From NCBI GenBank assembly GCA_026874595.1, contig CM049306.1, positions 93,489,642 to 93,553,641 on the forward strand: a stretch of 64,000 nucleotides of DNA. The letters are read 5' to 3'. This DNA is from Sipunculus nudus. Lineage: Eukaryota > Annelida > Sipuncula > Golfingiida > Sipunculidae. The position numbers and the translations under genes are program-made. The notes under the pieces were generated by a model. The model was not told the DNA's origin. It saw nothing but the letters and a program-made list of their open reading frames with translations, and made no database searches. Each line of letters starts with the position of its first letter. Positions within the stretch are counted from its first letter, which is position 1. This document shows, in pieces, positions 50,001 to 57,513 of this stretch.

Positions 50001-53000
50001 TTTCATGGACCTCTCAGTGTATCAAGAATTAAGATTCTAGGTCTAGGCTTACGATTTGTGCCTTGTTAACAGATGTTCACATTTTTAAAGGTCTCAAAAA
50101 TAGAGAAAAAAATTTGTAAAAAATCTAAAAATACAGGTGGCGCCACCAGTCTGCAGGAAGTGATGGAACATCTCATGATCAATATGTATGCCAAAAATCA
50201 TGACCATCAGTCAAGTAGTTAATGAGATATTGAAGTTTTTGTATGAAATTTTTGACTTTTCAGGGGGGTACTTTGGGGCCCCATAGCTCGAAGGATATGG
50301 GTAACAGAGACCTAATTTCTGGTTTACAAGGAGATTTTTCATGGACCTCTCAGAATCCCAAGTTAAAAGGTTCTAGGTTCAGCGGTTACGATTTGTGCCT
50401 GGTTAACGGACGGACAGATGGACGACGGACAAAGAGTGATCGCTATAGCTCAGATGACTTTCAGTCAGCTGAGCTAAAAATGGTTCCCTGCTTCCCTTGT
50501 GCGAACGCTGTTAATTGCACCTGAATTCACTTTTCTCAGCCTGTTTCATGTGGTAAATACGGAAGATATGAAAAGGTCACTCTTGTTTTTATATTCATTT
50601 TAAGCGTATCCAGGTGCCCTCGTTCCCAGCCTGCATTACCCGAGCTTCTGTATCGCCCATGGTTCATTTTCTTGTTTAAGTATAAGTCCCACAGAGGACC
50701 CAGCAGAGCTACGGCAGTGCCATGGATAGGTCCGGGGTGATTCGGGCTGTAACCCGTAGCGCTGCTGGGATAGTCCAGGATTGTCCAGGAGGGCGAGTCG
50801 GCAGTTTTTGAATATCAAAAACTGCCGGGGGATTCGTGGTGATCCGGGGAGGAATGTGTTCGGGTGTGATCCGGGGCTCATCCGTAGCTCTGACTGGGCT
50901 TTGCCGTGGGTGTCCATGTCACTGCTGTGGAAGTCCGGGGCACTGCTGTGACAGTCCTTGGAGGTCCAGGACAATGAAAACTACCCCGGCATGCAACGGA
51001 CCAATGCGGCAGAGTGCAGGATTTCCACGGCAGTGCCCTGTCGGAGCTGCAAATCACCCCAGACTAGCGCGGCAAACATAAACAGGAATACGTAGCGCAT
51101 CCTTGGCGGACCGTGGTGAGATGTAGCTCTGCCAAGATAATCCGGGGCTCTACCGGGATAATTTCTGCCAAAAAACACCCCAGATCACAACGGACCACCC
51201 CAGACCATATCCATGGTGATCTTTGCCTATCCATAGTACTGCCTGCTTCAGTGGGACTGTAGCTTTACAATGTGAAGGCTACCACGCATGTCACAGGCAT
51301 ACGTACAGCCATCAAACCTGCCTGGATACTGACTGTTCAGTGGTATAAAATGACTGTTGAATAAGTAATAATTTCAAGAGTCCCGCGGAACCCATTTGGC
51401 CTAAAGCTCATGTGTCCTTAGTGAAAATCATGTGTCAGGGACCCGTACCTATGGGTTACCGAAATCCCTGATATTACTATTTTTACAACACCCGAAAACA
51501 TTTTATACAAAATATCAATGTCCTCATATTATATTTTTTAAAGTATAATTTTATATTCATGTTCTACTGAACTGCCAGATCATCAACCCGCAGCCTGCAC
51601 CAACCCGCACAGACTTTATTTCGGCCATCCCTGCACTTTCTTAGATGTAGCCGACCCGCAAAGAATTCTATGCGGGCCCCTGCAGGCTGCGGGTCAAAAC
51701 CCGCCCTGTGCAGGGCCCAGCTAGCATATATACAGCTCCCGCATGGACGGATGGCAACAACTGAACTCCCTGAGTTTAAAGGATAAAAACCTCTACAGGC
51801 GCACATAGCAGTATTATATAATTTGATACATATTAAGTTTATTTCTATAAATGAATGCATGATTGCTTCTCATCGTACAACAAGCACTGGTATTTCATGT
51901 TACAGGTCAAAGTACGTCCGGGTGAACTCTCCCAATTGACGGTCGGACTACATTGCAGATGAATTGATGGAGTCTGTATGTGTCGGGCTTGATAAGAGGG
52001 AGCCCTTAACTGAAATCTCATTTCAGTTATGAAAGTAAAACAAGGAATCATACTTGCATGTGATTCGTTCACCCAATAATTATCCATACATATCTTTTGC
52101 AGTCATTTCTGGGCAAAAGACAATAGTCAACTAGAATACAGGTAGTCGACATACGACTTCGAGTATCCGCCAAAATCTGGCGTGGAACTGGTGCAGTGAG
52201 GCATGGATTGAGTGGCAAGGGGAAACAGAGTGAGATGTGTTGCATATTAGCATGGATGTCTGCATAAGTCAAACCACTACTAAGATATGAGTGATTTTAG
52301 CCCATGGCAGACAAACAGACTGACGCTGTGCAAAAATTGTTGCAGGTGGCCCCTCAAATTGTGTGTATGATAAAGAGCTATGAGTGATCTATACACATGC
52401 AAAATTTTGGCCAAATCGGTCAAATTGTTCCCTAGATATGAGCTTGGATGTCTGCAGCGTAAACTAGAATGTACTTGGTGCCACCTGTCATAAGATCAAG
52501 AAAGCTGTCCAGGATGTATAAACCTGCAAAATTTTGGGCAGATATGTCAAACCACTGCCGAGTGATTTTATCCCACGGCAGACAAACAGATAGACGCTGT
52601 GCAAAAATGGTTGCAGGTGGCACCACCAGTTTTGGGTAGGATAAAGAGCTATGTGAGATCTATACACATGCACAATTTTGGCCCAATCGTACAAACAGTT
52701 CCCGAGATATGAGCTTGGATGTCTGCAGTGTAAACTAGAATGTAGGTTGCGCCATCTGTCATAAAATCAAGAGAGCTGTCCAGGATGTATAAACATTAAA
52801 AAATTTAGGCAGACATGTCAGACCACTGAAGAGATATGAGTGGTTGCAGGTGGCATCACCAGTTTTGCGTATGATAAAGAGCTATGTGAGATCTATACAC
52901 ACGCGAATTTTCAGGAAGATACGTCAAACCAGTCTGGAGATATAAGCATGGATGTCTGCAGTGTAAACTAGAATGTAGGTGGCGCCACCTGTCATAAAAT

Positions 53001-53706
53001 CAAGAAAGCTATATAGGATGTATTTGCATGCCGAATTTCAGGTGAATTAGTCAAACCACTGCAGAGATACGAGTGATTTTAACCCAAGGCAGACGAACAG
53101 ATGGACACTGTGCAAACATGGTAGCAGGTGGCGCCACCATTTTTTTTGTATGCTATAAAGCTATCCAAGGGCTACATTTGGACACAATTTTTTTTCCTGA
53201 TCGCTTAAACGGTTCTTGAGATATGTTGGTTTATGTGTGGAAACAGACGCACAAATGGACGCTGGTCAGAGAGGAAAGGTCAGAGCTCAAAACAAAATCG
53301 GGGCGCAGCAGTTCACATGTGACCCGAACATGATCCCGGGTTTCGTAAAATTCCACCCAGCGGTTATAGAGGAGTTCTCCAGACACCTAGGCAGCAGCGG
53401 GCTGAAAACAAAGCATCCACAAAACTCTGTTTTGGCGGATAAAATAACAACAGAATATATACCCAGTAATCATGATTTGACAAGTCAGTGATCTGTGGAA
53501 TTCGAGGGCTTGAGAGATGCTCAGACGGTGATGTGGGGCTTGGTTTAAATAGTGCCATATGTCACAGTTGAATCTAAGGATTTATTAGTTATTTCATAAA
53601 ACTGACCTTCAATACTTACATCTAGCTGCTCTTTAAAAGATATCGCAAGTTTCTTGGGATCTGCAATGGACATGTTGATGTTTGAATAACCGCCTGTGGT
53701 GGTCAT
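28950..53706 (-). CDS. HAUS7: HAUS augmin-like complex subunit 7, complete ten-exon gene
   Basis: Ten exons (53706-53620, 36804-36698, 36338-36262, 33771-33710, 33329-33214, 32389-32213, 31647-31548, 31180-30971, 30330-30225, 29092-28950) join in phase into 394 residues plus a TGA stop; human HAUS7 is 368. HAUS7 is a subunit of augmin, the octamer that recruits gamma-tubulin to existing microtubules for branching nucleation in the spindle; it sits with HAUS2, 6 and 8 in the microtubule-binding module. Residues about 30-110 match the calponin-homology-like head (LDLLFRPGEPRIRLLQWLL at 46-63; LGLCKQEDADLI near 99-110). Residues 118-128 (RQAAFLERLIN), 213-240 and 253-275 are helical, coiled-coil segments. 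The KLQLALSETAQLMVGF and FGPAVKRVYNLLHRFTE blocks match the family C-terminal half. All introns are GT-AG. Intron 1 is 16,815 bp and repeat-filled. Identity rests on remembered family similarity along the whole length. Confidence 0.85.
29597..29613. repeat. Short (GA)n in HAUS7 intron 9
   Basis: GTGTGTGAGAGAGAGAGAGA-type short tract. The rest of intron 9 (29093-30224) shows no recognised repeat. Confidence 0.7.
30225..30330 (-). CDS. HAUS7: HAUS7 exon 9
   Basis: 106 bases; acceptor TAACAG, donor GTAAGT at 30224. It encodes FLRGLATIRSSSTTICTSVK and DDTTAINRRMPKSQL (313-347). Confidence 0.82.
30600..30890 (-). repeat. Two diverged tRNA-like SINE relics in HAUS7 intron 8
   Basis: On the minus strand 30705-30640 reads GTAGCGTAGTGGTTGAG (A-box-like) and later GGTTCAATTC (B-box-like). 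A second relic at about 30880-30825 repeats 'TGGTTGAGCTGTTTGATTTG' and 'AGATTCATGCC'. Flanking 'AGTGCATAAA' and 'AAAGCATAAATCCC' blocks are also duplicated (30726/30878; 30794/30954). These are degraded repeats, not tRNA genes. Confidence 0.4.
30971..31180 (-). CDS. HAUS7: HAUS7 exon 8
   Basis: 210 bases, phase 0 at both ends; acceptor TTACAG, donor GTATGG at 30970. It encodes 243-312: KLQLALSETAQLMVGF, CYENEMKQWCNK and FGPAVKRVYNLLHRFTE are the most conserved blocks of the family C-terminal half. Confidence 0.9.
31548..31647 (-). CDS. HAUS7: HAUS7 exon 7
   Basis: 100 bases; acceptor AATGTAG, donor GTTTGT at 31547. It encodes PPVPDLSKLADTVTSLAEDL and ERQQEILTELKKQ (210-242), a strongly helical heptad-like segment. 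Confidence 0.87.
32213..32389 (-). CDS. HAUS7: HAUS7 exon 6
   Basis: 177 bases; acceptor GTTTAG, donor GTAGGC at 32212. It encodes residues 151-208 (SPSQTLEEQVDHACRYVDTL ... GCTDMQ). The donor is weak but is the only one found that keeps phase with exon 7 (Ser209 split). Reading on without splicing gives a stop at the next codon. Confidence 0.78.
32504..32809. repeat. 31-bp minisatellite in HAUS7 intron 5
   Basis: About 9.5 head-to-tail copies of a 31-bp unit combining GAGATCTAATCCTGGGCACA and ATGACCAGAGT, with few substitutions per copy and one diverged end copy. It lies wholly in the 824-bp intron 5, about 115 bp from exon 6. Confidence 0.93.
32870..33065 (+). mobile_element. SINE copy in HAUS7 intron 5
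   Basis: B-box-like GGATTTGATCTCC (32930-32942), followed by the core 'GTGCTGTAGTCGCCTGTCCC', 'AGGTTGGTGGTTTCTCTGC', 'TACAGTTTCCTCCATCTC'. This is the same family as 18330-18530. It is inserted opposite to the direction of HAUS7. The tail is AT-rich (AAAATAAATAAAG). Confidence 0.6.
33214..33329 (-). CDS. HAUS7: HAUS7 exon 5
   Basis: 116 bases; acceptor TTTTGCAG, donor GTAAGC at 33213. It encodes GSASASRQAAFLERLINMV onwards (112-149); Val150 is split. The donor two bases further upstream (GTGTAA) would shift the frame, so GTAAGC is chosen. Confidence 0.87.
33710..33771 (-). CDS. HAUS7: HAUS7 exon 4
   Basis: 62 bases; acceptor CCACAG, donor GTGAGT at 33709. It encodes LLFVTSTLGLCKQEDADLIR (92-111); Arg91 is split with exon 3. 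It corresponds to the family 'LGxxLxLCxxxDxxLL' block. Confidence 0.85.
33780..36255. other. HAUS7 intron 3, mostly unique AT-rich DNA
   Basis: Apart from the MITE at 35404-35865 and a short (TA)n at 34572-34592, no repeat family or exon-like segment was recognised. Confidence 0.5.
35404..35865. mobile_element. MITE candidate with GGTTGCCAG ends
   Basis: The left end GGTTGCCAGCAGCCAACTCA and the right end, read inversely as CAGGGTTGCCAGTGGTCAGG, are imperfect inverted repeats. Both ends are followed inward by TTTCCCTGAC/TCAGGGAAAAG-type sequence. The interior repeats 'CATGACTTTTCAATGAC'/'CTTGACTTTTGATAAA'. A hAT-like MITE is plausible; no clear 8-bp target duplication was found. Confidence 0.45.
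36262..36338 (-). CDS. HAUS7: HAUS7 exon 3
   Basis: 77 bases; acceptor TTTTCAG, donor GTGAGT at 36261. It encodes FDSSLSDTLDPHLAPS and DSKMDSRIQ (66-90), aligning with the segment between the two conserved parts of the CH-like domain. Confidence 0.83.
36698..36804 (-). CDS. HAUS7: HAUS7 exon 2
   Basis: 107 bases; acceptor GAACCAG, donor GTGAGT at 36697. It encodes residues 30-64 including LDLLFRPGEPRIRLLQWLLC, the first helix region of the CH-like domain; Lys65 is split. Confidence 0.88.
36888..36960. mobile_element. Fragment of the MITE seen at 22090-22412
   Basis: Shares AAGGCCAAAATAAAAAAAGG, TATGGTTCTCAGGTAC and AGAAATCAAGGC/AGAAATCAGTGC blocks with 22089-22160. Confidence 0.45.
36965..39150. 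other. HAUS7 intron 1, left part: mostly unrecognised
   Basis: A possible pogo-type MITE end (TACTGTATTCGATGTAATAA then GTGCCCCTC) lies at 38431-38480. Otherwise no gene or repeat family is recognised; there are isolated short direct repeats such as 'ACCTGTACCT' near 37866-37901. Confidence 0.35.
39475..40370 (+). repeat. ~280-bp tandem units in composite element 1
   Basis: Units start near 39475, 39753 and 40033. Each has two GGTGGCGCCACC-type palindromes about 150 and 130 bp apart, with 'CTGTCATAAAATCAAGAAAG', 'ACCACTACAGAGAAATGAG', 'ACAGACAGACGCTGTGCAAA' and 'GGTCAAACGGTTCCCGAGAT'. The array ends in 'GAGGAAAGGTCAGAGGTCAA' (40331-40355), which is the reverse complement of the left part of the G-type element near 3570-3590. 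Confidence 0.85.
40380..44000 (+). repeat. 336-bp tandem array with ~1,010-bp higher-order repeat
   Basis: Eleven units start near 40380, 40711, 41060, 41395, 41731, 42067, 42403, 42740, 43076, 43413 and 43750. Each begins AGGTGGCGCCACCAGTCTGC (some palindromes decayed) and contains 'CTCATGATCAATATGTATG', 'GAAGTTTTTGTATGAAATTT', 'AAGGATATGGGTAACAGAGA' and 'GATTCTAGGTCCAGTCGTTA'. The last eight units follow the pattern A-B-A-B-C-A-B-C: type A has CTGCACAAACTGATG, type B CTGCAGGAACTGATC, and type C CTGCAGGAAGTGATG. Same-type spacing is 1009-1010 bp for the last two ABC blocks, which are almost identical. Confidence 0.92.
44100..46390. other. DNA between the two composite elements, mostly unrecognised
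   Basis: 44294-44380 holds three tandem copies of a 27-28-bp unit (ATGATATGAGACC, GGTCTCCACCATAA). 44504-44521 is a CT/AG hairpin (CTCTCTCTGAGAGAG). 45455-45545 has a decayed repeat with GGGACCCATAGGTAT and AAGAGTCCT blocks, related to 51370-51462. No coding exon found. Confidence 0.45.
46700..48085 (+). repeat. ~280-bp tandem units in composite element 2
   Basis: Palindromes or their decayed forms lie near 46978, 47270, 47416, 47545, 47690, 47820 and 47969. Unit text is as in element 1, with better conserved 'GAGCTTGGATGTCTGCAGC' and 'AGCTATGTGAGATCTATACA' blocks. Confidence 0.85.
48090..48182 (-). repeat. G-type terminal hairpin embedded at the array junction
   Basis: Read on the minus strand: ACCCGCCAAAACGAAGTTTT, GTGGATACTATGTTTTTGAC, CGGGTTCCTCCCCCGTTGCC. 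This is a better-preserved version of the left end of the element at 3404-4533 and of the sequence at 63113. It separates the 280-bp array from the 336-bp array. In composite element 1 the same junction (ACAAAAATACAGGTGGCTCC) is present but the hairpin is missing. Confidence 0.75.
48193..50400 (+). repeat. ~336-bp tandem array in composite element 2
   Basis: Units start near 48193, 48534, 48838, 49170, 49463, 49800 and 50136. The 48838 and 49170 units are shortened; the latter has lost its GGTGGCGCCACC start. No ABC higher-order pattern is visible, so the ABC expansion is specific to element 1. Confidence 0.88.
50640..51180. mobile_element. GC-rich foldback-like repeat with a perfect central hairpin
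   Basis: A strikingly GC-rich block in AT-rich DNA. It is built from short repeats such as GGTGATCCGGGG, GCTCTGACTGGG, GTCCAGGA and TGCCGTGGGTGTCC. Near the middle, 50799-50827 is a 13-bp perfect hairpin (CGGCAGTTTTTGA, loop ATA, TCAAAAACTGCCG). The halves on either side are partly inverse (GAGCTACGGCAGTGCC on the left, TGTAGCTCTGCC on the right). No convincing protein. It directly follows composite element 2 after about 160 bp. Confidence 0.45.
51583..51715. mobile_element. Small MITE-like hairpin element
   Basis: 13-bp perfect inverted arms, CCCGCAGCCTGCA at 51587-51599 and TGCAGGCTGCGGG at 51681-51693, with ACCCGCAC/ACCCGCAAAG repeats between them and AACCCGCCCTG just outside. Non-coding. 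Confidence 0.5.
52130..53446 (+). repeat. Third ~280-bp array, closed by a G-type hairpin
   Basis: It begins with the same AGGCATGGATTGAGTGGCAA and TTGCATATTAGCATGGATGT leader seen at 39396 and 46637, but without the palindromic 5' signature. About four units follow, with palindromes or decayed forms near 52475, 52616, 52743, 52848, 52977 and 53127. It ends at about 53424-53446 in a G-type hairpin in reverse orientation (GCATCCACAAAACTCTGTTT then TGGCGGAT). It stops about 175 bp from HAUS7 exon 1. No 336-bp units. Confidence 0.8.
53620..53706 (-). CDS. HAUS7: HAUS7 exon 1
   Basis: ATG at 53706-53704 in context GCTGCCATGA; 29 codons (MTTTGGYSNINMSIADP...FKEQLD); donor GTAAGT at 53619; phase 0. 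A second Met is residue 12. It joins in frame with NLGCP of exon 2, giving the FKEQLDNLGCP stretch that aligns with the family N-terminus. Alternative first exons within intron 1 cannot be excluded. Confidence 0.75.
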
Positions 53707-54200
53707 GGCAGCACAAAATAGCCAACCTGTTAAGGATTTAACACCCGTCCAACAGTGTCCAAGGAGATATTAGAATTGGAATCATACATTTTTCTTTAGA
53801 CGTTTGACTTAAATTTATTCATATTATATCTCTGATCAGGCTGACAAGAAATTGAGAAAGGAACCATAATTCCATTGTTTGTTCACCTTCACCGAGTCAG
53901 ATTAATAATTGTAATATTTCAGAGTTTCATGAGATACATAATAAAACTGAGATGTCGAAGGTCGGATGTCACTTATCAGGGGTACGGACAAAAGCTGAAT
54001 TTGTATTGATTTTAAATTTAGATTACGTCCTGTAATACCTCATTCACTCTGGTTCAGTCATCACTTGTGACCTGTGTCATAGTTGATATATTTCTTGTAA
54101 TTACCAGGTGTTTTACAATAATTAGTGCTTGTATGCAAGTTTGTATGCTTGTTTCCATCCCATCCACCGATTAGATTGCTGATTATCTTGTTTCCAGAGA
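53707..54200 (-). promoter_or_regulatory. HAUS7: Presumed HAUS7 promoter/5' UTR region
   Basis: This is the sequence directly upstream of the HAUS7 start codon. I see no TATA box in a convincing position, no CpG-island-like density and no intact repeat family for about 500 bp. Assignment is positional only. Confidence 0.35.
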
Positions 54201-54249
54201 TGTGATATCTACTTTGTTTTTGCAGATGCATCACCCCTTCATATTCATC

Positions 54250-54355
54250 TTAGATGATGAGGCATTTTATATCCGAGGGTTTCATATTCGCGATTATTTC
54301 ACATTCGCAAAAATACCGAAATTAAAACCCTCGCGAATAAAAAGGCAACCACAGT
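54250..54355. mobile_element. MITE fragment with TTCGCGA repeats
   Basis: Alternating inverse blocks: CATATTCGCGATTATTTCAC, ATTCGCAAAAATACCG, CCTCGCGAATAAAAAGG, ending ACCACAGTA. This looks like one end of a DNA-transposon derivative. The other end was not found. Confidence 0.4.
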
Positions 54356-54605
54356 ATACATCATTATTATCATGTATAAGAATTATCAAAATACTGATTA
54401 TATGTGCTTTCATCCAACTTTTTATAGTATTGTTTTTATAATTTACTATTTAAGTTCATGTAACTATGTGAAGTATATGTTGATCTTGCTTTTGTACGTG
54501 TAACAAAAATAAATATATAATATATAGAAAATTTGAATTTTGAGTGGTTTTGGATAATGTAAATATAGACATCACCTATGTATAACCATAACTTGTATAA
54601 AACAT

Positions 54606-54609
<4 letters not shown>

Positions 54610-54652
<43 letters not shown>
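54610..54652. repeat. (TA)n microsatellite
   Basis: About 43 bp of alternating TA. Confidence 0.9.
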
Positions 54653-54659
<7 letters not shown>

Positions 54660-55104
54660 ATGTTGAGAGTCCCATCTGAGTTTGGTGTGTCCACTTTGAG
54701 ATAAAATGTGAAACGAGATAATTTTTGTATTTTTATTCATTATCGTTTCATTTTATGATTACAAATCGTGTCATTTTATGATTACTTGATTAAAGAGAAT
54801 TGTAAAGGTTAGTTGTCAGCACAGTGCCTACACAGCTGACTATACTTTGTTTGAGACAGCCGACAATATTCAGTGACTGCTGCAATGACATTGCTTGATC
54901 CTCTCGGTCCTTCAGTCCAAAATCCACGCATCTCTTCGGACCCATGGACCCCTTCAGCGTCCGATAGAGATTTTGAGCGTCGCGTCACAGACGCTGACCC
55001 TCGCGTTCCTGAAAGCCTTGTATATGTTCTTGTATGAGTTCTTGATGGAAAAAATCTGTTTCATATTTGAAGGAAAAAGATAGGATACTTCAAAAGTTAT
55101 GGGG

Positions 55105-55795
55105 TTTTGTCTTTAATCGATCCTCCTGGGTTGAAACCCTCCTTATCCTAAATCCTGGTTCCGTCCCTGCTATCCAAGATCTACGGACAACTTGATTTTT
55201 GGACCAATCCATGCATTCTTTCTTGAGATATTTACAGATTTTGTGTTAATTTCACCAAATACGGAAATATTAAAAGTCAAGGCCACTTTCGTAGTGAAGG
55301 TCATGACCCGAATTTGAATTGACCTCATTCCATGACCCATATCAATGCATGTGCATAATATGAAAGAAATCTGTAAATTAGTTTCTGACTTATAAAGCTC
55401 ACAATACTGTAAAGCGGCAATAATGGGGGTATTAAAAGACGCAAAAACAAGAACAGGACAATAGGTGGCGCCACCATTCTCACAACACTATCCAAGATCT
55501 TCGGTCAACTTTTTTTGTACCAATCCATGCAATCTTTCTTGAGATAATTAAGATTTTCTGTTATTTTGACCAAACATGGACCTATTCAAGGTCAGGGTCA
55601 CTCTCCAAGTAGAGGTCATGACCCCATTTTAAAAAGGTTTTGTCCTCTCGCCCATATATATCTATGCACATCTTGAGTTTGGTAAAGATCCGTGAAATAT
55701 TTTTTTTATTTATCGCTCAGACAAGATTTATGCGCGGCGGCGGCGGGACCGTGCTAAAACCATAGTATCCCCAACTTTTTCTCTGGATACAATAA
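55105..55795 (+). mobile_element. Poly-C MITE end fragment plus G-type element 3' part
   Basis: 55130-55172 (CTAAATCCTGGTTCCGTCCC) is a diverged end of the small poly-C MITE family. From about 55180 the sequence matches the G-type modules of 11750-12330: 'GGTCATGACCC', 'GAAAGAAATCTGTAAATTAG', GGTGGCGCCACC at 55465, 'CTATTCAAGGTCAGGGTCAC', 'AAGATCCGTGAAATATTTTT'. It ends in the hairpin ATAGTATCCCCAAC...CTGGATACAATA near 55760-55793. Confidence 0.6.
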
Positions 55796-56056
55796 ATGCC
55801 TATAAGACTGATTAGAGAGAGAAGGAACCAAATCAGATCACAATTTGGATTCATACTATACGAATGTCACTTGTATTCATATTTCACTTAGCCTTTCAGG
55901 GCAAAGTACTCTGCACACGTATGCATGCATCAATCCTCGGAATGATACTGTACTTACAATTCATCAGGAATAAGTTTTTCAGTTGTGCAGGTCTGTTTGG
56001 AAACATAGTCTGAAACGCCTTTTCTATATCCTTTATTATAAAGCGGTTACAACTTT

Positions 56057-57415
56057 AACAAGGGACCTCAGCTGATCATGATAGAACTATAAATGTATCA
56101 CCATTGTGATACTATATTGAGTCGATAAGCTTATGAATATCATAGTCATGTTGGGCTTTTATAAAGGAATATAATGTAATATGTGAGTAAGTGATATATG
56201 AAATGACCTGACTGATGGATTAATATGGAGTAAAATATAGTGGTTTATTTTTTTTTTATTTTGGAGGGGTTGAAAAAAGCATTTTATTTGAGAAAATATG
56301 AATGCAATGACAGTATACTAAGCAGTGGTATAATAATGATAAGGCAGTTTGTTGAAGGATCTATAGTGTAGTGAAGTCTGCAAGATTTCAATTTGACAGA
56401 TATAAGGTTATGATAGACTATGCTGATGAGGGGATTTATGAATTTGTGACTGTATGACATGATATGTCTTCGGTCTTGACAAGGAACATTATTTTGATGC
56501 CAACCACGTCTACATGTTACACAATAATGACATAATTTCTGGCATGTACATAGGTACCTATGGACAAATAGTCAACAGTACTGAAACACCTGGATGGTTA
56601 AAATCTAAAATATTATGAAATGTAGATAAAGTTTGAGAGGAAGAGATAATCTAGACCATAGTTGGTTGATATGATTGAAGAAATTGTTGCAAATAATATT
56701 TTGAGATCTGACCATGCGTTTCCATTGGTCACCTTTTTGATAAGCTTTTGACAGTTCAACAGTTTACACATTTGTCTAATGAGATCCAATTTATTTAGTT
56801 AACCTTTTTTTTTATCAATTTTATGATATGAATACAGTTGCCATAACGTCCCAACTCCACAGGTGGAATAGAATGACTTGATGGGGGGGGGGGGGGGGGG
56901 GGGGGTAGGGTTTCAACGTCTCTGTCTCTCTGTAGATATTTTCTTAAATTATTAAATTTTACGCTATATAGCCATAGAACTATTGTTCACAGTGCCAAGG
57001 AGCAAAGACTCAGTGGGGTGCAGAAGGGGATGGTGAGAGTTACAACACCCTTGCATATACATACAGGATATGAAATTTGATTCAACAGTGCTTATAAGAA
57101 AAAATTTTTATTCATGATCATTAAATATTTAAAACAGGCAGAAAGATGGAGAAACAAGGCAAATAAATTTTTTTCCCATTCTACTGAGCCAGGAAAAAAA
57201 ATAACAATATTTGCATTAATTCTTTTTTTTTCATTACATCAATTTTTTCCAGGTTTACAAATGTTACTATACATTAACAGTATAACATATGCATGTAATT
57301 GTGAATATTTTAGTTGATTCACATCTCTAAATTGCATCAACATTTATAGCTAATGTGTCTAGTTCATAGTACCTGTCAACAGAATGGGATGGAGGGGGAA
57401 GGGAGGCAATTAGGG

Positions 57416-57446
<31 letters not shown>

Positions 57447-57470
57447 AGAGAAGAGAGAAAGAGAAAAAGC

Positions 57471-57513
<43 letters not shown>

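Larger units (their letters stand above)
46394..50476 (+). mobile_element. Large composite H-type element 2 in HAUS7 intron 1
   Basis: Same plan and orientation as element 1, 7.2 kb downstream: 5' signature at 46394, about 4.5 units of the ~280-bp repeat (46700-48085), a G-type terminal hairpin in reverse orientation (48090-48182), about seven ~336-bp units (48193-50400), a CGGACGGACAGATGGACG tract, and the terminal hairpin at 50446-50476. The first ~300 bp is almost identical to that of element 1 (39155-39460), so the two share a recent ancestor. Non-coding. Confidence 0.8.
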
